DNA of 64,000 nucleotides from Bacteroidales bacterium (GTDB lineage Bacteria > Bacteroidota > Bacteroidia > Bacteroidales > Marinilabiliaceae), in the NCBI GenBank assembly GCA_024401335.1, contig JAKSLH010000001.1, positions 1-64,000 of the forward strand, in the 5' to 3' direction. Positions 29,280-37,638 of this stretch are shown in pieces. Both the position numbers and the translations under genes were made by a program. A model generated the notes under the pieces. That model was not told where the DNA came from. It did no database searches and saw nothing but the letters and a program-made list of their open reading frames with translations. Numbering within the stretch: position 1 is the stretch's first letter; the number at the start of each line of letters is the position of its first letter.

Positions 29280-30011
29280 ATGGCCTACAACACTATACCA
29301 ATTGAGAATATACTTTTCTTGGACATAGAGACGGTGCCTTGTCACTCTGGGTTTGCCGAGCTTGATGAGGATATGCAGAAGTTGTGGGACAAAAAGTCGC
29401 AACAATTCAGACGTGACGAAGAGACTGCTGACGATGTATATCAACAAGCAGGCATATATGCTGAGTTTGGTAGAGTGGTGTGCATATCGGTAGGCTTTAT
29501 TAGGATACACCCAGAAACAAAAGAAAAGATATTCTATAGTAAATCGTTTGCTGATGACGACGAGAAGAAACTTCTTGAAGGGTTCTGTGCATTAGTAAAC
29601 GAGAGATATTCTACTCCCGACAAATATATATGCGGCCATAATGTAAAGGAGTTTGATATGCCTTTCATTGCGAGACGCATAATAATCAATGGGCTGTCTC
29701 TGCCTCGTGTATTGGATATAGCAGGTAAGAAGCCATGGGAGGTGTCGTTTATAGATACCATGGAGATGTGGAAGTTTGGCGACCGTAAGTCGTTTACTTC
29801 GCTCAATCTCCTTACTCATGTCTTTGGCATACCGACCCCAAAGGATGATATAGATGGTAGCCAGGTAGCCAATGTCTATTATGGAGAGCATGACCTGGCA
29901 CGTATAGCGGTATATTGCGAGAAAGATATTTTAGCTACGGCCCAGGTGTTTCTCAAGATGAGAGGTGACGAACTCATTGACCAGAGTCGTAATGTGATAC
30001 ATAGAGAATAG
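29280..30011 (+). CDS. Predicted 3'-5' exonuclease, PolB-exonuclease-like
   Basis: 243 residues of an RNase H-like DEDD exonuclease. The first acidic motif is FLDIETVP, the second CGHNVKEFDMPFIARR, and the third lies in YCEKDILATAQVF. This is the pattern of the stand-alone family related to the proofreading domain of DNA polymerase B (PF10108). It should degrade single-stranded DNA or RNA from the 3' end. It starts 11 bases after the decarboxylase gene, and the kinase gene follows after 2 bases, so the three are probably co-transcribed and possibly continue into thyA-folA. Confidence 0.82.
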   Translation: MAYNTIPIENILFLDIETVPCHSGFAELDEDMQKLWDKKSQQFRRDEETADDVYQQAGIYAEFGRVVCISVGFIRIHPETKEKIFYSKSFADDDEKKLLEGFCALVNERYSTPDKYICGHNVKEFDMPFIARRIIINGLSLPRVLDIAGKKPWEVSFIDTMEMWKFGDRKSFTSLNLLTHVFGIPTPKDDIDGSQVANVYYGEHDLARIAVYCEKDILATAQVFLKMRGDELIDQSRNVIHRE

Positions 30012-30013
30012 AT

Positions 30014-30946
30014 ATGGCAGAGCAATTGACAGGCACGAAAGGTATTTATATCTTGACTGGGCGTCAGGGAGGGAAGGGCAAATTCGGTGGAATTTGGACC
30101 GGAACTACAGCTGATGGACAGAAAAGTGTGTCGGTCAAATGCGTCGAGAAATATGGGCAGGCATTGCCCGCTATTATGGGTCGCCTGATGACTGTCGATC
30201 ATCCCAATGTGGCCCACACCCTTGATTCTTGGGTATGTGAAGACGGCTGTCTGTATATCGTCAGAGAATATGTAAAAGGCACAGATCTTAAGACAATATT
30301 TACCACCAAAGAGCTATATCGTAAAGTCGATGAGATGAAGTATGTTCATGCCGGACTCTCTGTTCTCAAAGCTTTACAGCAAGTACATGGGGCAGGCGTG
30401 ATACATCGAGATGTTAAGCCATCGAATATTGTCATACCTCATGGTGATGGAGAGTCGCCAATCGACCAGGACTTTTCGAAGGCAGTCTTGATTGATTTTG
30501 AACAATGCTCGACATATCCTGATACAAGTGATGTGCGATCGTCGTTTGCGTTGGTTTTCTCGCCACCGGAGATGCTTCTCAAGAGAAATAAGCTCGTATG
30601 CCCGGCGTCTGACCTATTTGCCCTGAGCATAAGTTTGTTTCAGCTTATTATGGGCAAGGCTCCTTATTCGGACTGCAATCCTGAGATATTGGTCAATCTG
30701 CAACTCACATACCCTATGAAACAACCGGCAAGGATGGACGATCAGCTTTTTGCCGTACTGTCCAAGGCTGCATATAAGGCAAGCTTTCCACGACCACCAC
30801 GTCAGTTGCAGCCAACCGAAGTAGAGAACATACTCAGACAGGGCATTGATGGCAGATATCAGTCGGCCGAAGAGATGTATGACGAGCTGATAAAAGTAGA
30901 GAAGACCTTCAAGCCAGTGAGCTGGCTTAATAAGATGTTTGGATAA
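30014..30946 (+). CDS. Hanks-type Ser/Thr protein kinase, cytoplasmic, divergent DFG motif
   Basis: 310 residues. Kinase landmarks are a Gly-rich N-terminus (TGRQGGKGKFGG), a candidate ATP-binding Lys in SVKCVEKY, hinge region IVREYVKGTD, the complete catalytic loop HRDVKPSN, and SPPE in place of APE. The metal-binding DFG reads DFE (LIDFEQCS). There is no transmembrane helix or PASTA domain, unlike PknB-type kinases, so it is a soluble kinase. With Asp of HRD and DF- retained, activity is plausible but unproven. It follows the exonuclease by 2 bases and precedes thyA by 10 bases, suggesting a role tied to nucleic acid or nucleotide metabolism. Confidence 0.8.
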   Translation: MAEQLTGTKGIYILTGRQGGKGKFGGIWTGTTADGQKSVSVKCVEKYGQALPAIMGRLMTVDHPNVAHTLDSWVCEDGCLYIVREYVKGTDLKTIFTTKELYRKVDEMKYVHAGLSVLKALQQVHGAGVIHRDVKPSNIVIPHGDGESPIDQDFSKAVLIDFEQCSTYPDTSDVRSSFALVFSPPEMLLKRNKLVCPASDLFALSISLFQLIMGKAPYSDCNPEILVNLQLTYPMKQPARMDDQLFAVLSKAAYKASFPRPPRQLQPTEVENILRQGIDGRYQSAEEMYDELIKVEKTFKPVSWLNKMFG

Positions 30947-30956
30947 TATATAAGAG

Positions 30957-31751
30957 ATGAAACAATATATTGACCTCATAAAAAGAGTGCTGGACGAAGG
31001 TGTTCAGCGTGAAGATAGAACTGGTACGGGCACAATAGGTGTCTTTGGCCATCAGATGCGTTTTGACTTGCAAGAGGGGTTCCCTTTGCTTACCACAAAG
31101 AAATTGCATCTCAAGTCGATTATCTATGAGCTCCTTTGGTTTATCATGGGTGATACCAACGTGAAGTATCTTCAAGATAATGGCGTGAGAATATGGAACG
31201 AGTGGGCAGATGAGAATGGCGATCTCGGACCGGTCTATGGTCATCAATGGCGTTCTTGGCCAGCGTATGACGGCACAACAATCGACCAGCTAGGTAATGT
31301 CATAGAGCAGATAAAGAAAAATCCTAATTCAAGACGACTTTTGGTTAGTGCTTGGAATGTAGCCGAGGTTGAGAATATGGCTTTGCCACCTTGCCACACC
31401 ATGTTTCAGTTTTATGTTGCCAATGGCAAGTTGAGCTGTATGCTCTATCAGCGTTCGGCCGACATATTCTTGGGTGTGCCATTCAACATAGCGTCGTATG
31501 CATTGCTTACAATGATGATAGCGCAGGTGTGTGGTCTTGAGCCAGGCGAGTTTGTCCATACCTTGGGCGATGCGCATATATATACCAACCATCTCGAGCA
31601 GGTGAAGGAGCAGATAACACGAGAGCCATATCCGCTGCCAAAGATGAGGATTAATCCGGCTGTGAAGGATATCAACGATTTCAAGTATGAGGATTTCGAG
31701 CTTGTCGATTATCAGGCGCATCCGCATATAAAAGGAGTTGTTGCTGTATAG
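30957..31751 (+). CDS. thyA: Thymidylate synthase
   Basis: 264 residues, the same length as the E. coli enzyme. The catalytic Cys is in [12 protein letters not shown], and [19 protein letters not shown] and [10 protein letters not shown] complete the signature. It methylates dUMP using 5,10-methylene-tetrahydrofolate and yields dihydrofolate, which the FolA encoded next recycles. The folA start lies 25 bases after the stop. Confidence 0.98.
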   Translation: MKQYIDLIKRVLDEGVQREDRTGTGTIGVFGHQMRFDLQEGFPLLTTKKLHLKSIIYELLWFIMGDTNVKYLQDNGVRIWNEWADENGDLGPVYGHQWRSWPAYDGTTIDQLGNVIEQIKKNPNSRRLLVSAWNVAEVENMALPPCHTMFQFYVANGKLSCMLYQRSADIFLGVPFNIASYALLTMMIAQVCGLEPGEFVHTLGDAHIYTNHLEQVKEQITREPYPLPKMRINPAVKDINDFKYEDFELVDYQAHPHIKGVVAV

Positions 31752-31776
31752 TTTTTTTCGGCGTAAAGAGTGTACT

Positions 31777-32271
31777 ATGGGAAAGATAGCGATGATAGTA
31801 GCCATTGATCGCAACAATGCGATAGGCAAGAGTGGTGATCAGCTCGTATATATATCAGAAGACCTGAAGCATTTCAAGGCAACAACTACTGGGCATACTG
31901 TGCTAATGGGACGTAAGACAAGCGATGCTTTGCCTAAGGGTGTGTTGCCTAACAGACGCAACATAATCATCACGCGTTCGTTGTCGTGGCAGCACGAGGG
32001 AGCCGACATAGCTCATTCGGTTGAGGAGGCTATCGGCATGATAGGCGATGACGAAATGGTGTTTGTGATAGGTGGTGGAGCAATATATAAGACGATGATG
32101 CCATACGCCGAAGTGCTCTACGTGACAGAGATTGACAAGGCATTTGAAGAGGCCGACACCTATTTCCCAGTAATCGACGGTGAAGAGTGGCATGTGTCGA
32201 ATGTGTCGGATTGGATGGATGACGATAAGAATGACGTGCGATTCAGATATGTAGAGTATCAGAGACGATAG
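31777..32271 (+). CDS. folA: Dihydrofolate reductase
   Basis: 164 residues from the ATG at 31777, the one that gives the family N-terminus MGKIAMIVAIDRNNAIG. NADPH and folate-site motifs GHTVLMGRKT, ALPKGVLPNRRNI and VIGGGAIYKTMMPYA are present. The active-site loop reads QLVYISEDLKHFK, with Tyr where many DHFRs carry Trp. It reduces the dihydrofolate produced by ThyA. A terminator follows. Confidence 0.96.
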   Translation: MGKIAMIVAIDRNNAIGKSGDQLVYISEDLKHFKATTTGHTVLMGRKTSDALPKGVLPNRRNIIITRSLSWQHEGADIAHSVEEAIGMIGDDEMVFVIGGGAIYKTMMPYAEVLYVTEIDKAFEEADTYFPVIDGEEWHVSNVSDWMDDDKNDVRFRYVEYQRR

Positions 32272-32296
32272 CGCATTTTGAGGCAAGATAAGCAAC

Positions 32297-32340
32297 AAAG
32301 GAGAGTACCCATGAACGGATGCTCTCCTTTTTGTTTTTTT
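32297..32340 (+). terminator. Terminator after folA
   Basis: Nine-base-pair stem AAAGGAGAG/CTCTCCTTT with a 16-base loop, continuing into TTGTTTTTTT. Confidence 0.85.
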
Positions 32341-32420
32341 ACATACTCCACTTTTTCCGTTCCTATTTTTGTAGAATATTGCATTTGGTGGGAATGAAGA
32401 ATTCTCCACTTTTTTATTTG

Positions 32421-32428
32421 TATATTTG
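32421..32428 (+). promoter_or_regulatory. -7 box before the RhuM-Fic gene
   Basis: TATATTTG is a perfect -7 element 20 bases before the ATG at 32449. A matching -33 element at the standard distance is not evident. Confidence 0.45.
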
Positions 32429-32448
32429 CCTTGTAGACAGATTAAAAA

Positions 32449-33432
32449 ATGGACGACAAGATTATTATATATCAGACAGCCGATGGAGAGACCTCCATTG
32501 ATGTGAAACTTGATCGAGATACTGTTTGGCTGACACAAGCTCAAATGGCAGAGTTATTCAATACAGACAGAACATCTATATTAAGGCATATAAAAAACAT
32601 ATATCAGTCAGAAGAGTTGTCTGAGGAAGCAACCTGTGCAAAAAATGCACAAGTTCGATTTGAGGGAAATCGAAAAGTCTCTCGTATGATACCATTTTAT
32701 AATCTTGACATGATTATATCAGTAGGATATCGCGTAAACTCCATACGCGGTACCCAATTCCGCATTTGGGCCAACAAGGTTCTGAAAGAGTATCTTGTCA
32801 AAGGATACGCTATCAACAATAAGGTTGCTGTGCAGAAATATGTCGAATTGAGTCAGTTAGTTAATGTGTTGGGGCGTACAGTCAGACAACAAGAGAGACT
32901 GACCGGCGATGAGGCTAGTGCTCTGATTAATGTCGTTGCCGACTACAATTACGCTCTTGAGACTCTTGACCGATATGACTACCAAATTCTGAACATCGAG
33001 CAGACCACCAATGAGGAGCGTTTTCATGCGACATACGACAATGCCATGCAAGCCATTGCCTGCATGAAACAAAAGTTCGGTGGAAGTCCATTGTTCGGTA
33101 ACGAGAAGGATGGTTCGTTCAAAAGTTCTATCGGTCAGATATACCAGACATTTGGAGGCCAAGACCTCTATCCCTCTGTCGAAGAAAAGGCTTCTATGTT
33201 GCTTTATCTGGTCACCAAGAATCATTCTTTCAGTGATGGCAACAAACGTATTGCCGCGGCCCTGTTCCTATGGTTCATGAATAACAATGGCATATTATAT
33301 GATGAAAATGGAGGCAAACGCATTGGCGACAACACGCTGGTGGCACTCACTCTTATGATAGCCGAAAGTCGCACTGAAGAGAAGGATACAATGGTCAAGG
33401 TAGTTGTAAATCTCATCAATAGGGAAAACTAG
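32449..33432 (+). CDS. RhuM-Fic/Doc fusion protein
   Basis: 327 residues. Residues 1 to about 130 are a RhuM-family domain (VWLTQAQMAELFNTDRTSIL ... VGYRVNSIRGTQFRIWANKVL), which looks like a DNA-binding helix-turn-helix unit. The C-terminal part holds a Fic/Doc domain with the catalytic motif HSFSDGNKRIAAALF. The Lys in GNKR resembles Doc rather than AMPylating Fic proteins with GNGR, so phosphorylation or another NTP-derived modification is as likely as AMPylation. I see no adjacent Phd-type antitoxin and no clear inhibitory-helix motif in the protein. It lies alone between two terminators, as an accessory cassette. Such fusions are common in Bacteroidetes mobile or defence-rich regions, but its target is unknown. 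Confidence 0.85.
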   Translation: MDDKIIIYQTADGETSIDVKLDRDTVWLTQAQMAELFNTDRTSILRHIKNIYQSEELSEEATCAKNAQVRFEGNRKVSRMIPFYNLDMIISVGYRVNSIRGTQFRIWANKVLKEYLVKGYAINNKVAVQKYVELSQLVNVLGRTVRQQERLTGDEASALINVVADYNYALETLDRYDYQILNIEQTTNEERFHATYDNAMQAIACMKQKFGGSPLFGNEKDGSFKSSIGQIYQTFGGQDLYPSVEEKASMLLYLVTKNHSFSDGNKRIAAALFLWFMNNNGILYDENGGKRIGDNTLVALTLMIAESRTEEKDTMVKVVVNLINREN

Positions 33433-33480
33433 GTGTAAATTTATTTACGCATTTCTACAAAGATATATATAATTAAACCC

Positions 33481-33516
33481 AGAGACGTTGCCCATCGGTA
33501 GCGTCTCTTTTTTTTG
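33481..33516 (+). terminator. Terminator after the RhuM-Fic gene
   Basis: Seven-base-pair stem AGAGACG/CGTCTCT with a 14-base loop followed by eight T residues. Confidence 0.85.
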
Positions 33517-33570
33517 TCTTCGTTTTGTTTTTCCAACCTATAGGTCAATTTTTTTTGAAAAAAATTGCTG

Positions 33571-33606
33571 TTCCCTATAATTTTTCGTCATGTCCATGCA
33601 TCTAAT
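33571..33606 (+). promoter_or_regulatory. ECF-type promoter block, copy 1
   Basis: TATAATTTTTCG and, further on, GCATCTAATGG resemble the -35 (GTAAnTTTT) and -10 (CGTCTA-like) elements of ECF sigma promoters. The same block, with the second element at exactly the same distance (27 bases from the first TTCC), precedes the ECF sigma gene at 52494. Similarity continues for about 25 bases beyond the -10. The gene it serves begins about 70 bases later. Confidence 0.65.
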
Positions 33607-33675
33607 GGTTGTAAAGTGATTAAGAAAGAAGAATCACATAACAAATAACAAGTAGAACAATAAAAACTTAATACT

Positions 33676-34758
33676 ATGGAAAATTACAATGTAAATGAGA
33701 TGAACGATCAGATTGCAACACTCAAGAGCAACATTGAGAAGCAGCATAATGTTATCGACACTCTGATGCGCGAATCGATGCAGAACAAGGTGAACGCCCT
33801 CAATGCCAATGCACGCAAGTCGATATTCTGCGCACTCCTGATTGCGGTATTCTACCCTTTATTCCACTATCAATGCAACATCTCAATGTTGTGCATAGGT
33901 GTGATAATAGCTATCAATATCGTTATGGCTATTGCGGTATATCTCGTTCACAAGCCACTCAGCACAACCAACCTTATGCGTGGCGACACATCATCGGCAA
34001 TATCCGTTGTAGAAGGCATACGTAGATTTTATCTTACGTATGTCAAGTATTGGGGCTTCTGCTATATCCCATGGTCAATCTGGTTTGCGTACGAGCTGAT
34101 CGTTGGCATGGGCGTTGATGAGCGTGGATCTGTCGTAATAGGTGTGTTATGTGGCTTCATCGGTGCAATTGTCAGCGTCAGAAACAATAAGGATTGTTTG
34201 GATGTCGTTTCGCGTTGTGAGGCATTGCTCGACCAGTTGACCGATGGCAAGTTCAGTGCTGCCAATGCTAGTTCTGCAGACGCAGAGAAGTGCAAGAAAC
34301 CATTGTTTGACATTCGTTTTGAGTCGAAACGCTCTATCATAGGCATGTTCTTTTCAGTAGTTCTGTTTAGCAGCCTCTGGATGGCACCTGATCTCGAGCC
34401 TATATTTACCAAGCCATTATGTATCTTCGGCGCTGTAAGTAGCTATGTTATGCTTCTTGTGGCACTATTCATCCACCGTCAGCTCAACAAGGTTAACGAC
34501 CACAGCACATTAGTTGACATACTTTCAACTACAAGCAATTATGCCAAGATCTATGGCTACATGCATATCGTTACTTGCATATTGACCTCAATCCTTGTGA
34601 TATGGATGTCTGTTAATATCGTCTCAGCATACGGCATAAGCGTTGTAGCTACAGTAGTGACAAGCGCACTAACCATAGCAGGCTGCGCTATAATTGGAAA
34701 CATGACATACGACAAAGTGAAGCAGTCGGTCAATCAGATAGCAGAATTGCAGAAATAA
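33676..34758 (+). CDS. Eight-helix membrane protein of unknown family, paralogue A
   Basis: 360 residues, no recognised family. A polar N-terminal region of about 45 residues (NDQIATLKSNIEKQ...) has coiled-coil character and is followed by eight hydrophobic segments grouped as four plus four, each group made of two hairpins with a polar loop of about 30 residues between them. A short amphipathic tail (YDKVKQSVNQIAELQK) ends the protein. The whole length aligns with the 355-residue protein at 52988-54055, best in the N-terminal coil (EM..QIA.LKS..EKQ) and first helix. There is no signal peptide; the coil should be cytoplasmic. Its own upstream region carries the ECF-type promoter block but no sigma gene. 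Probably an inner-membrane sensor, effector or anti-sigma-like protein. Confidence 0.75.
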   Translation: MENYNVNEMNDQIATLKSNIEKQHNVIDTLMRESMQNKVNALNANARKSIFCALLIAVFYPLFHYQCNISMLCIGVIIAINIVMAIAVYLVHKPLSTTNLMRGDTSSAISVVEGIRRFYLTYVKYWGFCYIPWSIWFAYELIVGMGVDERGSVVIGVLCGFIGAIVSVRNNKDCLDVVSRCEALLDQLTDGKFSAANASSADAEKCKKPLFDIRFESKRSIIGMFFSVVLFSSLWMAPDLEPIFTKPLCIFGAVSSYVMLLVALFIHRQLNKVNDHSTLVDILSTTSNYAKIYGYMHIVTCILTSILVIWMSVNIVSAYGISVVATVVTSALTIAGCAIIGNMTYDKVKQSVNQIAELQK

Positions 34759-34804
34759 AAAAGGGTTATTGAACGACGCTGATAATAGAAAGGTGTTTAT
34801 GTGA

Positions 34805-34848
34805 AAAGGAGACTGTGTCAGATGTCGACATAGTCTCCTTTCATTTTA
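34805..34848. terminator. Bidirectional terminator between convergent genes
   Basis: A 15-base-pair stem (AAAGGAGACTGTGTC against GACATAGTCTCCTTT, with a G-T pair) has T-rich flanks on both sides and lies between the membrane protein gene and the convergent CobW gene. Confidence 0.8.
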
Positions 34849-34862
34849 TTTGAAGCCGTTTC

Positions 34863-36179
34863 TTATTCGAGACAAGCGTCGAGCGCATCGCAAATGGCTT
34901 CCTTGTCCATGTGCTGACCAATGAACACTAGCTTTTGCATTCTGTCACCATATTCTGGGTCCCAATCTTTTTGCAGACCTGGATTCTCCATCATGAATAC
35001 TTCAAGCTCATGAGGTGGCATTGTGGCATACCACTGCCCAACATTCTTGAGTTGTATCTGTTTGCCAGCCTGTTCAAATAGGTAGCAGGTGTCTCGTTCG
35101 TCAGCAAAGTAGCAGATGCCCTTGGCGCGTATGACGCTTTTAGGCCATTTGCGTGCAACGAAATCATCGAACATTCCGAGATTCATAGGGCGACGTGCAT
35201 AATATACGAATGTGCCTATGCCATACTCTTCCACTTCGCCTCCCTCATGATGGTGATGGTGGTGGTGATGATGGCAATGACAGTGTTCTGGATCTGGGCA
35301 ATGTTCTTCGTCGTGATCCTCTTCTTCATGTTCATGATGATGGTGGTGATGGTTATGTTCATGTTCCTCATCATCTTCATCGTGCTCATGATGGTGGTGA
35401 TGATGGTGTTCATGTTCGTCTTCGTCATCATCTTCATCCTCTTCATGATGTTTCTCTATTTCATTTATCCATGCTGCAGAAGTGGCAACTTGGTCGAAGT
35501 CGAACATGCCCGTGTTGATTATCTTGTCGAGCTCTACGTCGCCATAGTTGCATTCGATGATAGCAGCCTTAGGCTGAAGTGCGCGGATAATCTCCTTGAT
35601 GCGGCCAAGTTCTGAAGGAGATACTTCGCTCGCTTTGTTGAGCAATATGATGTTGCAGAATTCAATCTGCTGTATGACAAGGTTTTCGATATCTTCCTCA
35701 CCGATGTTTTTCTTCATGAGTTCATTGCCGTTGCCAAATTCGTCGCGCATGCGAAGTGCGTCAACAACGGTGACAATGCAGTCCATCTTTGGTATGCCGC
35801 CCTGGCTATATCGAGGGTCGAGCTGAGGAATAGAGCAGATAGTCTGTGCAATAGGAGCAGGTTCGCAGATGCCGCTGGCCTCAATGACGATATAGTCGAA
35901 GCGATGCTGTGCAACGATGTCGTGTAGCTGCTCTACAAGGTCCATCTGGAGTGTGCAGCAGATACATCCATTCTGAAGCGCTACAAGATTGTCGTCTTTT
36001 TGTCCTACTATACCACCTTTCTCAATAAGTTCGGCATCTATATTGACTTCACCTATGTCATTTACGATAACGGCGAATTTAATACCGCGTTTGTTAGAAA
36101 GAATTCGGTTGAGTAATGTTGTTTTCCCGCTACCAAGATAACCTGTAAGCAGTAATACTGGAACTTCCTGATAATTCAT
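34863..36179 (-). CDS. CobW/COG0523-family GTPase metallochaperone with long His-rich insert
   Basis: 438 residues. The G3E GTPase domain has Walker A LTGYLGSGKTTLLN, the metal-binding GCICCTL motif, an ExxG-type IEASGICEPAPI and the LNKASEV base-recognition motif. The C-terminal CobW domain follows (YYARRPMNLGMFDDFVARKW). Between them, at roughly residues 230-315, lies an acidic region with more than thirty His residues and several Cys (HCPDPEHCHCH). COG0523 proteins deliver zinc, cobalt or other metals to client enzymes; the His/Cys insert suggests a large metal reservoir, most likely zinc or nickel. No Zur-type gene is next to it. A perfect -7 box TATTTTTG (minus, 36206-36213) lies upstream. 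Confidence 0.9.
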   Translation of the reverse strand: MNYQEVPVLLLTGYLGSGKTTLLNRILSNKRGIKFAVIVNDIGEVNIDAELIEKGGIVGQKDDNLVALQNGCICCTLQMDLVEQLHDIVAQHRFDYIVIEASGICEPAPIAQTICSIPQLDPRYSQGGIPKMDCIVTVVDALRMRDEFGNGNELMKKNIGEEDIENLVIQQIEFCNIILLNKASEVSPSELGRIKEIIRALQPKAAIIECNYGDVELDKIINTGMFDFDQVATSAAWINEIEKHHEEDEDDDEDEHEHHHHHHHEHDEDDEEHEHNHHHHHHEHEEEDHDEEHCPDPEHCHCHHHHHHHHHEGGEVEEYGIGTFVYYARRPMNLGMFDDFVARKWPKSVIRAKGICYFADERDTCYLFEQAGKQIQLKNVGQWYATMPPHELEVFMMENPGLQKDWDPEYGDRMQKLVFIGQHMDKEAICDALDACLE

Positions 36180-36343
36180 GTTGTCTTTAATTATCTATTA
36201 CTCTGCAAAAATACTCATTAAACAGCAACAATGTATTCTTTGTGCTAAAAATAGTATTGAATATGCGTCACAGTAATCGCCTTGTTGTTTCTTGCTCCAA
36301 TTATTTCTACATTCGCAGATGAATAACTATACTAAGAACCCTC

Positions 36344-36871
36344 ATGACTCTTTCAGAAAGATTATCCCACGGTCTATGTGAAGCCGAGGTCTCTGCATTC
36401 TGTCAGGAATTCAGCATCAACGCATCATCAAGGAAAGATCTTTATGACTTGATATATTATGCAGACAAACGTATTGCGAGTAATGCTGCGTGGATACTCA
36501 CCCGTATGCCATTGGCTGATGTCGCTTTTCTACAGGATAATCAGAGTGACATCATCAATCTTGCGATAGAGGAGAGGGAGAGTGTCACTCTCCGTAGGCT
36601 TTCTCTTAACATCCTCAACCGACAGACATTCAACGCTGATGATCTACGTTCTGATTTTCTTGATTATTGTTTGAATACCATGGCTAGTGCAAGTGAAACT
36701 CCTGGCATTCGTTCTCTTTGTATTAAGCTGGCTTATAAACAATGTCTTTTCTATCCTGAACTACTGACCGAGTTTTTGCAATATATAGATATAATACGTC
36801 AACAACCAATGCAACCTGCTGTTCGTTCAGCTGTTAATAACACTCTAAAAGCAATCAATAAGCATAGATAA
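36344..36871 (+). CDS. HEAT-repeat-like protein paired with AlkD homologue
   Basis: 175 residues, all predicted helical, with repeated helix-pair patterns such as IASNAAWILTRMP and VTLRRLSLNILNRQ that look like HEAT or armadillo units. No signal peptide or membrane segment. It ends 3 bases before the AlkD-type gene, so the two are co-transcribed and may act together. The start ATG at 36344 follows a TACATTCG element that resembles a -7 box. I know of no function for the family. Confidence 0.75.
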   Translation: MTLSERLSHGLCEAEVSAFCQEFSINASSRKDLYDLIYYADKRIASNAAWILTRMPLADVAFLQDNQSDIINLAIEERESVTLRRLSLNILNRQTFNADDLRSDFLDYCLNTMASASETPGIRSLCIKLAYKQCLFYPELLTEFLQYIDIIRQQPMQPAVRSAVNNTLKAINKHR

Positions 36872-36874
36872 GCT

Positions 36875-37582
36875 ATGGATATAATCCAAGACATACAGAA
36901 ACGATTGTTTTCTGAACAAGACCTCAAATATCAGGCCTTCCACGCCAAGTTGGTTCCGACTCTTCCTCCCGACAGAATAATCGGAGTCCGCACTCCGCAA
37001 TTGCGCAAACTGGCAAAGGAATTTTCAAAACACAACGATATAGATGTCTTCCTAAACGCTCTCCCTCATGACTATTATGATGAACGCAATCTTCACGGTT
37101 TCATAATATCTGAGATTAAGGATTACGACAGGTCATTGGCTGAAATAGAACGCTTACTTTCTGTCGTTGATAATTGGGCTACTTGTGACTTGTTGTCACC
37201 TAAGGCTTTTAAAGTCAAATCTAATCGTCAGAGACTAATTGTTGATGTCAGACGATGGATGAGCAGTCCTGAACCGTATATAAGAAGATTTGGCATCGAG
37301 ATGCTTATGAGCCATTTCCTTGATGATGCTTTTGATGTGAAATATTTGAAATGGGTTGCCGATGCTGCCACCGACCACTACTATGTGAAGATGATGATAG
37401 CATGGTATTTCGCAACAGCGCTTGCTAAACAATACGAGGCCACTATCCCTTACATCGAACAGGGTCGTCTGACGTCGTGGATTCATTCAAAGACCATACA
37501 GAAAGCCATCGAAAGCTACCGCATTACCGACGAGCAGAAAGCGTATCTGAGGACATTAAGAAGCGTGCAACATAGATCGTGA
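36875..37582 (+). CDS. DNA alkylation repair protein, AlkD-like HEAT family
   Basis: 235 residues of the AlkD (DNA alkylation repair, HEAT-like) family: VRTPQLRKLAKEFSK, DERNLHGFIISEI, the VDNWATCDLLSPKAF motif and ALAKQYEATIPYI near the C-terminus. AlkD glycosylases remove N3- or N7-alkylated purines without base flipping; several sub-branches have lost catalysis. The Trp and Asp of the VDNWATCD motif, important in AlkD, are present. It is the second gene of a pair with a HEAT-like protein of unknown role. Confidence 0.85.
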   Translation: MDIIQDIQKRLFSEQDLKYQAFHAKLVPTLPPDRIIGVRTPQLRKLAKEFSKHNDIDVFLNALPHDYYDERNLHGFIISEIKDYDRSLAEIERLLSVVDNWATCDLLSPKAFKVKSNRQRLIVDVRRWMSSPEPYIRRFGIEMLMSHFLDDAFDVKYLKWVADAATDHYYVKMMIAWYFATALAKQYEATIPYIEQGRLTSWIHSKTIQKAIESYRITDEQKAYLRTLRSVQHRS

Positions 37583-37598
37583 TCTTCAACAGACCAAA

Positions 37599-37632
37599 TA
37601 TATTGAGGATGAAAGAAGTTCATCCCAATATA
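37599..37632. terminator. Hairpin between convergent genes
   Basis: ATATTG-GGATGAA pairs with TTCATCC-CAATAT apart from one bulged A and has a 5-base loop. It lacks a strong T-tract, so termination is only suggested by position. Confidence 0.35.
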
Positions 37633-37638
37633 ATATGC

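Noticed and set aside
31777-32271. Tyr in place of the usual Trp in dihydrofolate reductase as a defect
   Set aside because: All other active-site motifs are intact and substitutions at this position occur in functional enzymes.
35195-35615. Plus-strand ORFs with runs of Met, Val and Asp opposite the CobW gene
   Set aside because: They result from the complementary reading of the His/Asp-rich repeat codons in the CobW insert.
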